In this document: piece after piece, positions 10,209 to 21,283 of the stretch
Position numbering within the stretch: position 1 is the first letter of the stretch
How the letters are laid out: each line of letters starts with the position of its first letter
DNA from: Favolaschia claudopus
Taxonomy: Eukaryota > Basidiomycota > Agaricomycetes > Agaricales > Mycenaceae
NCBI GenBank assembly: GCA_037176885.1
Contig: JAWWNJ010000293.1
Span: 1 to 64,000, forward strand
DNA: 64,000 bases
Reading direction: 5' to 3'
Made by a program: the position numbers and the translations under genes
The notes under the pieces: generated by a model
Database searches by the model: none
Seen by the model: only the letters and a program-made list of their open reading frames with translations
Told to the model about the DNA's origin: nothing

Positions 10209-13200
10209 AAATGACCATGGTCAAATCTCTTTTCTTCAAGTCCTCTCATCGACTCTGCTTCTCCCTCTTTGCCCCAATCCTTCACTGGAAAAATGGCTGT
10301 TCGTCATTGAAGTCTTTTTTGCGATTCTCTGGATACTGATTCTGAGCTCAGACGAATGAGAATCACAACAACATCCCTCCTGGGTTTCAGATTATCCACC
10401 AATTTCGGCGATTCCTCGTCGACCACCCGGAATACAACAACATTCCGGCAGCCCTTCCTTCAACGCCGACTCCCGCAGCCAGAACTGGCGCCTCTGCGGA
10501 GGATGAAAATCGGGACAATAGTGCAGGTGCGTTGCAAACCCGTCAGAATGAAATTTGACACTAAATTTGAGCACTTTCAGCTCCTGTCCGCGATCGCTAT
10601 GAGAGCGCACGCGCTCAAACACAGGCACTCGTAGCTCCGCCATCCTATCAGTCCGCTCTGGGTCCAGCCACCCTTGCACCTTCGAATCCTCGTCACGTCA
10701 ATCAAGAAAGACTCGGAGTCTCCAATCTCAATACCTCTGCCGTCAATCGTGACCGCGTCAATCACGCTCTCGCCACCCTTCCTCGCAGCTCGACATCTTC
10801 TCTCGCCGTTCGCAATCGACGCACCAGAGGTCCAGCACGCGGAGGGCCGGTCCTCGCGAGCCGCCCGCAGCGACGAGCTATTCCAGATGTTTCCCACTGC
10901 CTCGAGGCAAATGCAGACACTCCGACAGCCAGAATCATCGTCCTTGTATATCCCCCCCTCGTAAGCTCGCTTCAATCTTTCTTTATCCTCTTATTTATCT
11001 CTGATTCACAACCTCAGAGTCAGCATGCCGGGCCCCGCGAGTTTCTCGTTTACAACATACTCCATCTCGACTTTCTGGAGATCCTGGAAGAAAACCATCT
11101 GCTTTACCGATACATCCTTCCCCTCAATACGCGCGTCAACGATGTCCTGCGCATGGCTCATGGTGACATGGTTGTTTCGGGCGCTCGTTTCGGCTTCGAA
11201 GAGACCATTCGGTCATCTGCTGCCGCGGCAGTTGCGGTCACCACCGTCCAGCCGCTGGGACTTGCAGATCGCGGGCGGACCTCTGCCCATTTTACTGGAC
11301 CCCGCCTTCGCATCATACCTCAACCCCTCGAGACGACCCTTCACGAGCTCTCGCTCGACAGAAACCACTTCGCCGATCCCGGGAGCTTCCGGGATGGATC
11401 TTGGATTATCAGACTCGGTTCGTGCCTTTCTTCTTACTTTCGGTTGCCTACTCACGATGTTAACAGCTGTCATGGGAACTGAGCTGAGCTACATTTCTTC
11501 GGACGGCCGCCGCCATGGCCATGACTGCCTCGGTCAGCACATTTACTCGCTGTTTCCGTGCGATGGCAACAGTATGCGCTCTGATGACGACGTGAATACG
11601 TCGGGAGGGGAGGAAGTCGACAGCGAGGAAGAAGAGCGCACAGTAGCGCGTTTGCTCTGGGTATGTGGAAGCAAAACTCCTTTGCTTTTCTCGTTTCAAC
11701 TGATATCTTCGCAGCGCACCCCTCGCAACACCGCCGCCCAGACCCCTCGGTTGACGCGTTCGAACGCACACGCTGCACCTGCTCCTCAAAACACTCCAGC
11801 AGGCAGCGCTCCAGCCACCACACCAAGCCGTCCGCGTGTGCGCACCACTGCAGACGCCGCCACCTCCACTTCCCAGCTTCCGCGCCGCGTGCTTCGCGAT
11901 CCCGCCAGTACCGCCAGTGCCGCACCTGCGCCCGCAACCGTCTCCGCCCCACCTGCCTTAACTCGCCCACCTCGCTCTCGCCGTGTGCTTGGTGACCTCC
12001 CCGTCCCCCGAGCCCGCACGCGCTCGTTGTCCCGGAGCCCGACTTCTCTCTTCCTCGTAGGATCTGGGGCGACGAGAACACATACCAGCCTCACTCTCGT
12101 GGTGATTTCAGCCCCAACCGATTCACGCATGACCTCAGGCAGTGGGCTGTCCAAGGCGCAGGATCTGTCCCTCCCTGTCAATCCGCGGAGCCAATATCGA
12201 CGAGATGGTGGACGCATTTGTAGCAGTAATAGATCGGCTTGGCAGAACAGGTGATTATACACAGCTCTTGAATCCGGAGCGCAGTTTTGTAATGTAAGTT
12301 CTTTCCTGAACTTGGAATCCTTCTTGTCTAACTTCAAGTGCAGGACCACGGATGAGGCAGTGGGGGAAGGGGTGGAACGCGAGGTTGTTCACGCAGCGCT
12401 CCAACGGGAGCTTGCCGACGAATCTACCTATTTCAACCACGGAGAGGACAATGTGCTCACCCTTCGCATACTCCCCTCATCCATCCCTGCTTCGCCCGCA
12501 CGGCTCGTCAAATTCAAACGTTTGGGCGCTCTCTGCGGCCTTGCCCACATCCTTGGTCAATCGATCCCCCCAATCAGTGTCGCTCTTTTTCAGTATATTG
12601 TCAACCACTGCGATCTCCGCGCCCTCTCGCGCAACTTTACCTATGAATGGTTCCCCGCCCTCACGCGCCAAGTGCTAGACTTCCTTGCGACTTCCGAGAC
12701 GGATGATCTTAGTGCTTTTCAAACCCATCTCATCACTTATCATGGCGCAGAGGTGAGTGTCTGCACTGTTTGTTATTTTGTAATCTCAATCGTAGTTCAG
12801 GCTGCAGCGTTCCGCTACCGCGACCGTGCTACGCATGACTCCCTTGGTGTCCACATGCTTTATCTGCCTACCGTCGCGAATGACACGTTCGAGAAACCGG
12901 AGCCCACCTCTTTCCGCACGGGGTATCTTCTGGCATGCAGAAACGGGGTCAACCTGCCTTGGGTGAGTTGTCTTCATTCACGTCTCAACCTGCTTACTGA
13001 ATTCTTCACCGCAGGCAATCCGCAACTTCGAAGGCGGGTCAGACACGTTTTTCAGCGTGATGGAAACCTCTCGCATCAGCTCTGCAGACTCTCTGCTCGC
13101 TGTTCTCGACATTGTGAACGCTCCCAACTCGGCGGAACTCCTCGACTCTTTACGCGGTATCACAGGCGACATCACTCTCACCTTCCACATGCTCATCGAG

Positions 13201-13683
13201 CGTTACCTGCGTGGCATCGGCACTCCTTGTCCTGCAATGTTCGCTGCCGCGAAGGGCGCATTCCACTCCATCATCGACCTAGACCGCATCGACTCCCCGG
13301 CCTTCCGCTCTCAGATGCTTGCGTGGGCTGCTACAGGCTCGCCCTTCGTTGATCCAGCAGGCGGTCGTATCTCGGTGCGTCTTTCCTTTTCTCTGATTCA
13401 TAAACCGAGCTTAATTGCCTAACAGTTGGGCCCTATCAACACCCATGGAGAGGGTTATGGAGTTCCTGGCAGTACCGCTGCCGAGCGCGATGTCTTGGCC
13501 AGGGAAGGTACTTTTCATATCCAGACCTGCCATCGCAGCATCCGCTTCCCAGTCGAATACGCCCTTCGCCTCGCTGAAGCTCGCTATGTTCCAGAGGGAG
13601 AACCTCGCGATTTCCAAGAAGCTTTTGATTACTGGTTTTTGACTCAATCTCTCATCGCTATCGGTCGCCATAGTATGATGTAG
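10209..13683 (+). CDS. HECT-like ubiquitin ligase-related protein
   Basis: The C-terminal third looks like a HECT fold. From about 12345 it opens EAVGEGVEREVV, comparable with the HECT start. It continues with KFKRLGALCGLAHILGQSIPP, matching the N-lobe block, and ends with a C-lobe-like segment at about 13530, FHIQTCHRSIRFP, where Cys would occupy the catalytic position of the usual TCFNxLxLP motif. The N-terminal region (10360-10970) and the middle (11700-12040) are rich in Pro, Ser, Thr, Ala and Arg and look disordered, with an acidic patch near 11600. At least seven introns are suggested. The start is uncertain and frame continuity near 12060-12220 is poor. If real, it would transfer ubiquitin to unknown targets. 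Placement in a repeat-rich island suggests an expanded or mobile-associated family; that is inference. Confidence 0.55.
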
Positions 13684-14387
13684 TTTTCTCTCTCCTTCAA
13701 TCTGTCAGTGCTCCACCTACTGTGTAACATGTACTTGCTTTGTCTGCTCTAATGAAAATGGTGTTGAGCTTTAATTCCTCCGAACCTCCCTGAGTTGAGC
13801 GAAGCTCTCAACGAAGCATTGCGCCTCAACAATTGAATCCGAGTGGTTCTGATACCCCCATTTCAAAAACCTCATTGCGTCGTCGATATTGGGTCCGAAG
13901 CCTTGATTACATTTTTCCTCTGTAGCTCATACAATACTCTATACATATGAGGTTTTTTAGCATGAGTTTCCCTTGAATGTTAAGGCCCCATAACTCAAGT
14001 TTTGCGACGCCTTTCTGTCACACCTTGTGACATATGTGACACCTACACCTTTCTGCCGCGCAACCGCAAGTACTACTCTAACAGGGACTCGTTCCAGCTA
14101 GTTCTATCCTGTATGCGACTGTTCAGAAGCGCCCCAACGAATTCTACTTCCATTGCTTCTGTTTTGTGCCATCCGAACAAATTCCGATCTGAGTCAACTC
14201 AGTTTTCCGCCCATATGGGACTTTTCTTGGACTTTTCTCTGAGTTGCGAGTCCTTTGAGAGCACTGGGATGAGACCTAGGACTCCGGTCGTGTTCTGCTC
14301 AAGACCAAAGACACTCAAGATGCATTTCTGACACCGAAATCCGCTGGCAGATATGTTTCTGCATCATCTCTGATCTTTATATGGCTG
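13684..14387. other. Non-coding stretch with dispersed repeat
   Basis: No coding frame is supported. The stretch carries copy A of a 107-base dispersed repeat (13901-14008), listed separately, and ends where the EST1-like fragment begins. Confidence 0.4.
13901..14008 (+). repeat. Dispersed repeat, copy A
   Basis: This stretch aligns with 23598-23704 in the same orientation. Both open CCTTGATYACATTTTTC and share a block containing AGGCCCCATAAC and then TTTGCG. A TGTGACA motif recurs shortly downstream of each. Copy A lies about 220 bases after the stop of the HECT-like gene. Confidence 0.65.
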
Positions 14388-15182
14388 CATCATATCTGAA
14401 CACGACGAGGAATGGGAAAAGTGGAAGCGTCAAATCGAGGATCACAAAGGCTGGGTTTCATTCTCGGATCCAAATACCTGAATACTTCGCTAATCGAGAA
14501 CGGGTTCTCAGACTCGCAGAGATCATTCACAATCTACTCAATATCCCTCGCACCCAGCGTTCCCGTATCCCTCCGTAACATCCCCACCAAATACAACATC
14601 ATCCCTCGTTTGTGGACTTTCGCTTTCCATAAGCTTCTCGAGTCGCTGCGTCGCGCCTCCTTCACTTCTCCTCTCGCCCTCGAACATCTTCAAGATTTTA
14701 TCTACCACGCCTACACCTTTTATACAGGCTTGCTAGAGGAAGCCTCGCTCAACCCCTTCAAGAGCGGCTGGCTGGAAGCCTTGGGCGATCTTGCAAGCTA
14801 AAAATGACTGTGGCTGCTATGGTTGTGGGCCGTGCGGATACTATTAACATTCCAACAGCAGACACTGTTTCTGCAGCCGTCAAGTCTACTGATTTCTAAG
14901 GGGACCTGCTCAATGTACCTGCCCATCCCTCCCCCAAATCTGTCAGCGATGCCCTCGCCGCGCGCATTGACGACTCCCCCTCACCTAGTTTCTCAGTTCC
15001 AATTGGTACAAGATTCTACTGGAAGTTTGTGCTTTCCTTTCCCCATTCCCCTCAAACTGATTTGTTTCATTTCTGCAACCTCACAGTGTTGCCTTCAGTT
15101 CAGTTTCCCGCCGGCTCATATGGGCGGACGCGACGACCGCCATTTCGACGTCCGAACAGATAAAACTTACTATTCAAGATGA
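14388..15182 (+). pseudogene. EST1/SMG-like gene fragment
   Basis: A block near 14570-14800 reads RNIPTKYNIIPRLWTFAFHK, then LESLRRASFTSPLALEHLQD, FIYHAYTFYTGLLEE and GWLEALGDLAS. It resembles the domain of fungal EST1/SMG5-7 proteins that ends in a LGDLxRYR motif; these act in telomerase recruitment or nonsense-mediated decay. The matching reading moves between frames: an upstream part (about 14500) is in another frame, and after GDLAS a one-base loss at about 14801 creates TAA where YKM would be expected. Downstream, a shifted frame still gives ARIDDSPSPS, a piece typical of the same family as I recall it. The rest of the protein, upstream and downstream, is missing. It is a decayed partial copy. 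Confidence 0.6.
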
Positions 15183-17576
15183 ATACTCGAAGTGTGCGCT
15201 GAGCTGAATTGAACAAGACTGTGACAAGGGAGACCGAAAAATGTGTTACAAGACTCGATAGTGCAATTAAGGAGTCAGCAAATAATGAACTGAGTTGAAC
15301 GAGATGTATTTGAAGATTCACCTCGAGCTCAACGCGCTTCAAAATCAAGTTGAAGGGAGTGTCGTTGGTAGTGTGCGATCTATTTTATACAATCAAGAGA
15401 ATCAGTTGAATAGACTGAAACAAAACCGATTGGCAACTCACCAAAGTACTCAATACAATGCGCTACTCGAATGAAACGAATGAATAGAAAAAACCTGCCG
15501 ACTTTAGGCGAAGCGACACATTAATATGAAAGGATATCTAATTTGGATGGCTTACCTGGTGCGAGGCTGCGCTAACCAGTCGAAAGGTGCATCTCATTAC
15601 AGAATGAAGTCGGTTAGTATTGGAGAGATTGGTTGTATGCGCAAGACAAGTAAATCCATTAGATATCTGAACCTGGGTGAATAATGGTCACTGTAAGAAG
15701 GAGATGAACCGAGCGAAGCAGATAACGATTAAAGTAAAGTGGGCTTACCTTTAGTTGCATTGACGAACGAAACGAGAGTTTACTTACCTGAACGAGACCT
15801 TCGAATGAAAGTTACTGTCAGCCTCGACTTGAGTCAACTATTAATTACCTGTTAGAATCTGTATAGGTGCGCGCGCGAATCAAATTACACCGGCATAGGT
15901 TTGCCCTTGAAAATTCAAGTCAGACAGGCAATATTTAGGGTAAGGCCTGAGACGAAATTGGTATAGTTTCGGTGTTAGATTCAAAGTGGGCATATTTTAG
16001 GCGTCGAGGGTGTAAAGAGTGAAGTCAGTATTGTATCATTTGGGTGTTGAAGTAAAAAAACATGAATGCTTACGGTACAATTTCGGCTTGGAACCTGAAA
16101 CACACAGAAAACTTGCGGTGCACTTGCATAGTTTCGGTCTTCAGAAGATCGAAGTCAGTATTGGTATGTGTGGAGAAATGCAAAACAAAAAAAAAATCAG
16201 ACATACCTGGTAGTGTGTACCCGCATAGTTTCGGTGTCCAGCCAAGACATGCGACAAAAAACCTGTAACAAGTCAGATTGACTCAAATGGTGAACGAGTT
16301 GGAAATGCGCATCTTGTACCAAACGCAACCTAAGCTGCGCTTCAAATTCAACACCGGGCAACTCTAGAGTATGTTAAAGGAACGAATGCAGTGCTTAGAT
16401 TTCTTTAGTTAGATTAGACGCACAAGGCTAAAGATCGTGTTTACCCGAACAAAATCCACCCAAACTCAACACTTTCAAACTGACATTCGTTATATAAGTC
16501 AATCCTGCTCGATTTCGTCAATACACGAAGAGCAAAGTGCGAAAGAAACAAAAGGCTGACTCTCCGGGATCCCCGAGTCCGCGTCAAAGTCAACCCATGT
16601 CCGAGTTTTGAAGTGTTAGTTGAATTGAAAGCGTTCGCTTGAAGGTATAGGGCGAAGGAGACTAAGTTATGAAAAGAGTCAATTGTCGTGATACAGCCGT
16701 ATTAGATCTTACCTAGACAGTCGAGATGTGGATCTCACAAAGTCATCAGACGGTCAGTCATTCAAATGTTGGAAGTCAATAGGGAGCTCACTTACCTTGC
16801 GCACACAGTCTAAATGTGCATCTCATGCACATTGAGAATAAATAAGGGCTGGCTGATTGTGAGGCTCACAGCGGAATCAACCCACTCAACAAAGTCGCCG
16901 AAATGTGAATTGAAGGTTAGTCGGCATTGGGTTGGTTGTCGAATTCCGATAGAAGCAGTCAAGTCCCCGCAAGACCGGCGGAGCATCACACTTGGAATTT
17001 TTTCGAGGCGGAGCTGGCATAGAGTGGTATAGAAGCTGTAAACAGCAAGATAGAATTTGATTCGCCCGCTGTATGTGTATGAGGTGGCTGAGCGAGATAG
17101 CAGCCCAAAGGCGTAATGTATTAGCACATGCTAGAGAGGAAGCATAGAACTACATACGAGGTTGCGCGTGGGTGTAAAAGGGCTTGCAGAGCATGTAGCA
17201 GTCGGCAAAATAAGGCTGCCAGTGTACGAGTGAACCGAATTTCGTTTAAGTCGAATAGGTGACATGATACAGTACTTGAGCCGGCATTCGCGCTTTCAGA
17301 AGAGCAGTCGCCGAAGAACGTAGACGAATTGTTAGTCGAGGATCAGTGTTCTGAGAGTCGGAGGCGGCCAGGAGGACTGGCCGCGGCCAATGATGATGTC
17401 GATCAATACAACGACAAACTCTCTCCCGCCCTCTCTGCCCAGTGCCTGAGTCTCTCGACGTTGACAAACGCAAACACCTCAACTCAGCTCCCACTTCGGC
17501 GGACTCATTTGCCCGCATTCCTCTTGATACCTCACCTCCTGCTGTGTCTGCATTCTTTGCTCAAAGCCCACTAAGT
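15183..17576. other. AT-richer non-coding region with short repeats
   Basis: No protein-like frame was found. The motif ATAGTTTCGGT occurs three times (about 15963, 16128 and 16225). A separate 30-47 base unit occurs three times (15551-15597, 16708-16738, 16791-16826); on the minus strand it reads roughly GAGATGCAC, then CGACTG or AGACTG, then AGGTAAG. The last string matches a consensus 5' splice site. Otherwise the sequence is unassigned. Confidence 0.45.
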
Positions 17577-18450
17577 ATCAGTGACCTTGGTTTTGAGCAT
17601 CCCTCTGAAGGTCTGTACTCCTCGCATTGTCTATCACATTCTTTGTCGCTCATTCTGCGTCTTCATTCAGTGCACAGGAGTGTATTCCCCAGGCCGTGCT
17701 TGGGATGGACGTCTTGTGCCAGGCGAAATCAGGGCGGCAAAACAGCGGTCTTTGTCCTCGCCACCCTCCAGCAATTGAAGCCCGTGAATGGCGAGGTTTC
17801 AGTCCTCGTTCTTTGTCGCACCCGTGAACTCGCTTTCCAAATCAAAAACGAGTACACACGTTTCGCCAAGTACATGCCAGATGTCCGGGTCAGCACATTC
17901 TACGGCGGTACTCCAGTAGCCAAAGACGCAGAGACGCTTCGAGACAAGAACAAATGCCCTCACATCGTTGTCGCTACCCCTGGCTTTACACTCAAAGCCC
18001 GTCCTGACCAGCGTCCTTCCCCAAAACCCTCCACCCGGCGCTTGCTGACAGCACAAGATTAAACCACGTCCGGGTTGCGCGAACCTGCCCACAAGGAAAA
18101 CAAAGGTGCGTTATTTCAACTCATTCTCTCTCTTTCTGACGCTGTCAACCCACCCACAGCCTTCCACGCCTTTCCACGACCGCGCATTCGCGCCTTTTCT
18201 CCTCACACCCCAAACACATCGCCGACCCGTCGCTGTCGAACGCGACGCGTCCGCTCACGCACATAGTCTACCCCTCTCTTCTCCGCAACCGCCGTCTCAT
18301 CCGAAACCGCCGCCTTCTCGACTCAGCTTCACTCCTTCCACTCCCTTGTCACTCAACTCTTTCCTCCACTGGACCACACGTCGAGCGCAACCCAACACCA
18401 ACAACCTTAACGATGTTCTTGGCCGTCTCGTCTCACTGCCGTCCCGCTGT

Positions 18451-18550
18451 CAACGCCGATGTTTGCCGTCGTCCCCAGCAAACCAATTTGCACGACTTGC
18501 TCTTCGCCTCGTCTTCGTTGTCTAAGCCGTGCGTTTCTTGGCAGCTCACT
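18451..18550 (+). repeat. Direct repeat within SUB2 insertion, copy 1
   Basis: The stretch shares CCCCARCAAACCAATTTG, then TCTTCGCCTCGTCTTCGTTG and CAGCTCAC with 19676-19810, in the same orientation. Copy 2 carries extra short insertions. Confidence 0.6.
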
Positions 18551-19675
18551 TTGTCTCCTGGTACCCTCACCCTTGTGCGGCTTCGCTTGTGTATTCAAAC
18601 AAAGGTATGTGATCTAGCCCAACCCCGACCTCGACCTCTCTCTTTGACCGCTTTCACGCCACAGTATCCCAATCAATTCAATAGCCCATTCAGCGTGGAC
18701 TCAATAAAAGAGATACCGCCGTCTCCGCCCCTCAAGTCCTGCTGTTTCGGTCAAGATCGCGAATTCTTTGTTCAAATCCCACTCAAGTCCGCGCCCATTC
18801 AAAGACGGTGCCTGCCTGCCGACCACCCCAGCCAACTGCTGTAACGGAACGCAAACTACGTCGGAGCCACGTCTCTAATGAGTAAAATACAGGTGCGCGA
18901 TCTACCCCACCTCAACCACTCTTTCTGTCTTTCTGACTGCTCTTACCGGGCAGTCTGCGTTCCACGCCCGCATGTTAGCGCCTTTTCTCCCTCCGTGAAT
19001 CTCACTTCTCACCCGAACGCAGTGCCGTTCTTGCAGGCGCCAACGACGAGTCGGGATCTGGTGGCAGCCATATGCTGGGGCAGCGAGTGTCGGTGATCGG
19101 AGGGGAGGCGGCTCTCACTTGTGTCGCAATGTGTCAGCGGACAGTGGCGATGCGGCTGAAGGGAGAGACCCACAACAAAAGCTGAATCTCAGAAGCCGAT
19201 TGCCTTCGTTCACGATCGTCGCAACCCAATCGCACATCCCTTTCGATACCATTCTCGTCATCAATACCAAAATCCGTAGGTCCTCCGACCGCAGGTTTTG
19301 AGGCATACACACTGTCGCCGCTAACGTCGAGCGCGACTTCACAACAATCAAACGACCGCGCACCGAATGTCGCGTCGGCCCTAGCGCCTCTTCCTCCGTC
19401 GCCCTCACACCCTGAAGACATCACCACGCCACCGCTTTCGAACGCAAGGTGTTCGCTCACGCCCCGCCCATCCGCTCCGACGCCATGGGTACTCCACCAC
19501 GCCACCACCTGCCTCGACAATGACAGACATGTTCGTCGGCGCCACCGACGTCGAGCACGACTTTGACGAGAGTTGTTTTCTCGTCGCTTTCCGAAAGCGA
19601 CTCGCGGACACCCGTTCGATGGTTCCGAATCGCGTCGCCGACGGCGTTGTCAGTAACTTCGACAATGTTCTGGAC

Positions 19676-19810
19676 CAACGCAGACATTTACCGCCTTCCC
19701 CAACAAACCAATTTGTATGACTTGGCCAACGTGCGTCATAATACTCTTCGCCTCGTCTTCGTTGTCTTCGTTTTCTAAGCCCTGTCTAAGCCCTTTCTTT
19801 TCAGCTCACG
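19676..19810 (+). repeat. Direct repeat within SUB2 insertion, copy 2
   Basis: This is the second copy of the unit at 18451-18550, with about 30 extra bases in its middle. It suggests that the insertion grew by internal duplication. Confidence 0.6.
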
Positions 19811-20906
19811 TCTCTCATGTTGACCAACCTCAACACGCCCGATGACGCGTTAGACGCCGGTATCGATACTCCTGTTTCCACCGCCCATCTTCGACCTGTT
19901 CCTCCGACATCAGCGGCAGACCTACCTGAGACGGGAATCCGCGTGGTACTGGGGAGTGGGTTTGGGCAGAAGGTGGGTGAGCATCATCGGTGAGTGATTC
20001 TGTCGGTGCCAAGCATCTCTATCTAATTGCAACGTCGCCCACTAGACACGCGCCGTGATGTTCAAGAAATCTTCCGGACGACGCCGCACCACAAGCAAGT
20101 GATGATGTTCAGCGGCACGTTGGCGAAGGAGATTCGGGGCACATGCAAGAAGTTCATGGCCAACGTATGTTGTTTCGTTTTCACATCTACCCTTGTCTCA
20201 TGATCCATCAGCCTCTCGAAATCTTTGTGGACGATGAGACGAAGTTAGCCCTGCATGGTTTGCAGCAACACTACGTAAAACTCGAGGAGAACGGGAAGAA
20301 CAGGAAGTTGAACGAATTGCTAGATTCGTTGGAATTCAACCAGGTCGGTTCTTGCTTCTCAGTGAATGACCATCATATTGACCTACTGTTATAGGTCGTT
20401 ATCTTTGTCAAGTCTGTGGCGCGGGCGAACGAGCTCGACAAGCTATTGGTCTCTTGCAACTTCCCGAGTATCAGTATTCATTCGGGCCTTGCACAGGAGG
20501 AGCGGTATGTCGTGTGTTGTGTGATTCGTTTTGTTATCTACAGCCAGTGCAGTATCAGCCGATACACGGCATTCAAAGCGTTCGAGAAGCGTATACTGGT
20601 TGCCACTGATATCTTCGGTCGCGGACATCGACGTGGAGCGGGTCAACATTGTCATAAATCACGACTGCCCGCCTGATGCTGACAGCTACCTCCACCGAGT
20701 CGGGTGAGTGTGTTCAGGACTGAATACGAAGAGAAGCTTACGTTGCCGACAGTCATGCAGGTCGGTTCGGTACCAAGGGTCTTGCAGTGACTTTCGTCGC
20801 GTCAGAGACAGACCAGCAAGTCATGGCAACGATTCAGTCACGGTTCACAGTCGCCGTACCTGAACTCCCTGATCACATCGACTGTGCTGACGCTACCGTG
20901 AGCTGA

Positions 20907-21283
20907 GGTGAGCTGCCTTCATGTTTTTTTCGTGTCTGCCGCTGATGTTCGCGCTTAGAAAGGACTTGAGAAAGGCGAGAACAGCGCGGCGCAAGATTGA
21001 TGCGCGCAGGTGCTCGGGCGGGAGGCAAATGGAATCGAGATTGGCGGCGGAGAGGCGAGTCGAGACGAGTAGCGTAGAGTGATGCAGTGCACAATATAAG
21101 TATGAATTTGAATAAAACGAAGTTGGTTTCGAAGAAAATGATATGTGCGGGATGAGTCCCAGTTTTTCAGTAAGTGATTAATAAAGAACGGTGTAAGAGC
21201 TGAGATTGGGGTTGTAGACGGCCATTTCATGTGACTTGTTGTGACATGTCGTGTCTCTCTTCCACAACATCGACGCGTCGACA
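20907..21283. other. Intergenic, nothing recognised
   Basis: The stretch separates the SUB2 remnant from the next gene. No coding signal or repeat stands out. Confidence 0.4.

Larger units (their letters stand above)
18062..20049. other. Pyrimidine-rich insertion inside the SUB2 copy
   Basis: The plus strand is strongly C and T rich, and frames here give only Pro, Ser, Thr and Arg-rich shadows. Segments opening with AAAGGTRYG or ACAGGTGCG (about 18103, 18600, 18890) are each followed by a pyrimidine tract and an AG, resembling repeated donor-acceptor pairs. No protein domain was recognised. Confidence 0.5.
17577..20906 (+). pseudogene. Broken SUB2/UAP56 RNA helicase copy, interrupted
   Basis: SUB2 is the DECD-box ATPase of spliceosome assembly and mRNA export. 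The left part (17577-18010) gives [57 protein letters not shown] and HIVVATPG. The right part (20055-20906) gives [67 protein letters not shown] and HRVGHAGRFGT. Between them the segment with the DECD motif is absent, replaced by about 2 kb of unrelated repeats. The Walker A region is frameshifted (about 17733), another frameshift lies at the exon after 17690, motif III reads SGT not SAT, and motif VI has His for Arg. Introns remain at conserved-looking places, so this is a DNA-level duplicate, not a processed retrocopy. Confidence 0.85.

Noticed and set aside
11470..12349. Long minus-strand frames opposite the HECT-like gene
   Set aside because: Rich in Arg, Gly and Ser as expected for the antisense of Pro/Ser/Ala-rich coding sequence; no domain.
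17442..18062. Reading the SUB2 left part as a functional gene
   Set aside because: The frame in the Walker A region is broken, the DECD box is absent, and the sequence after VATPG is unrelated.
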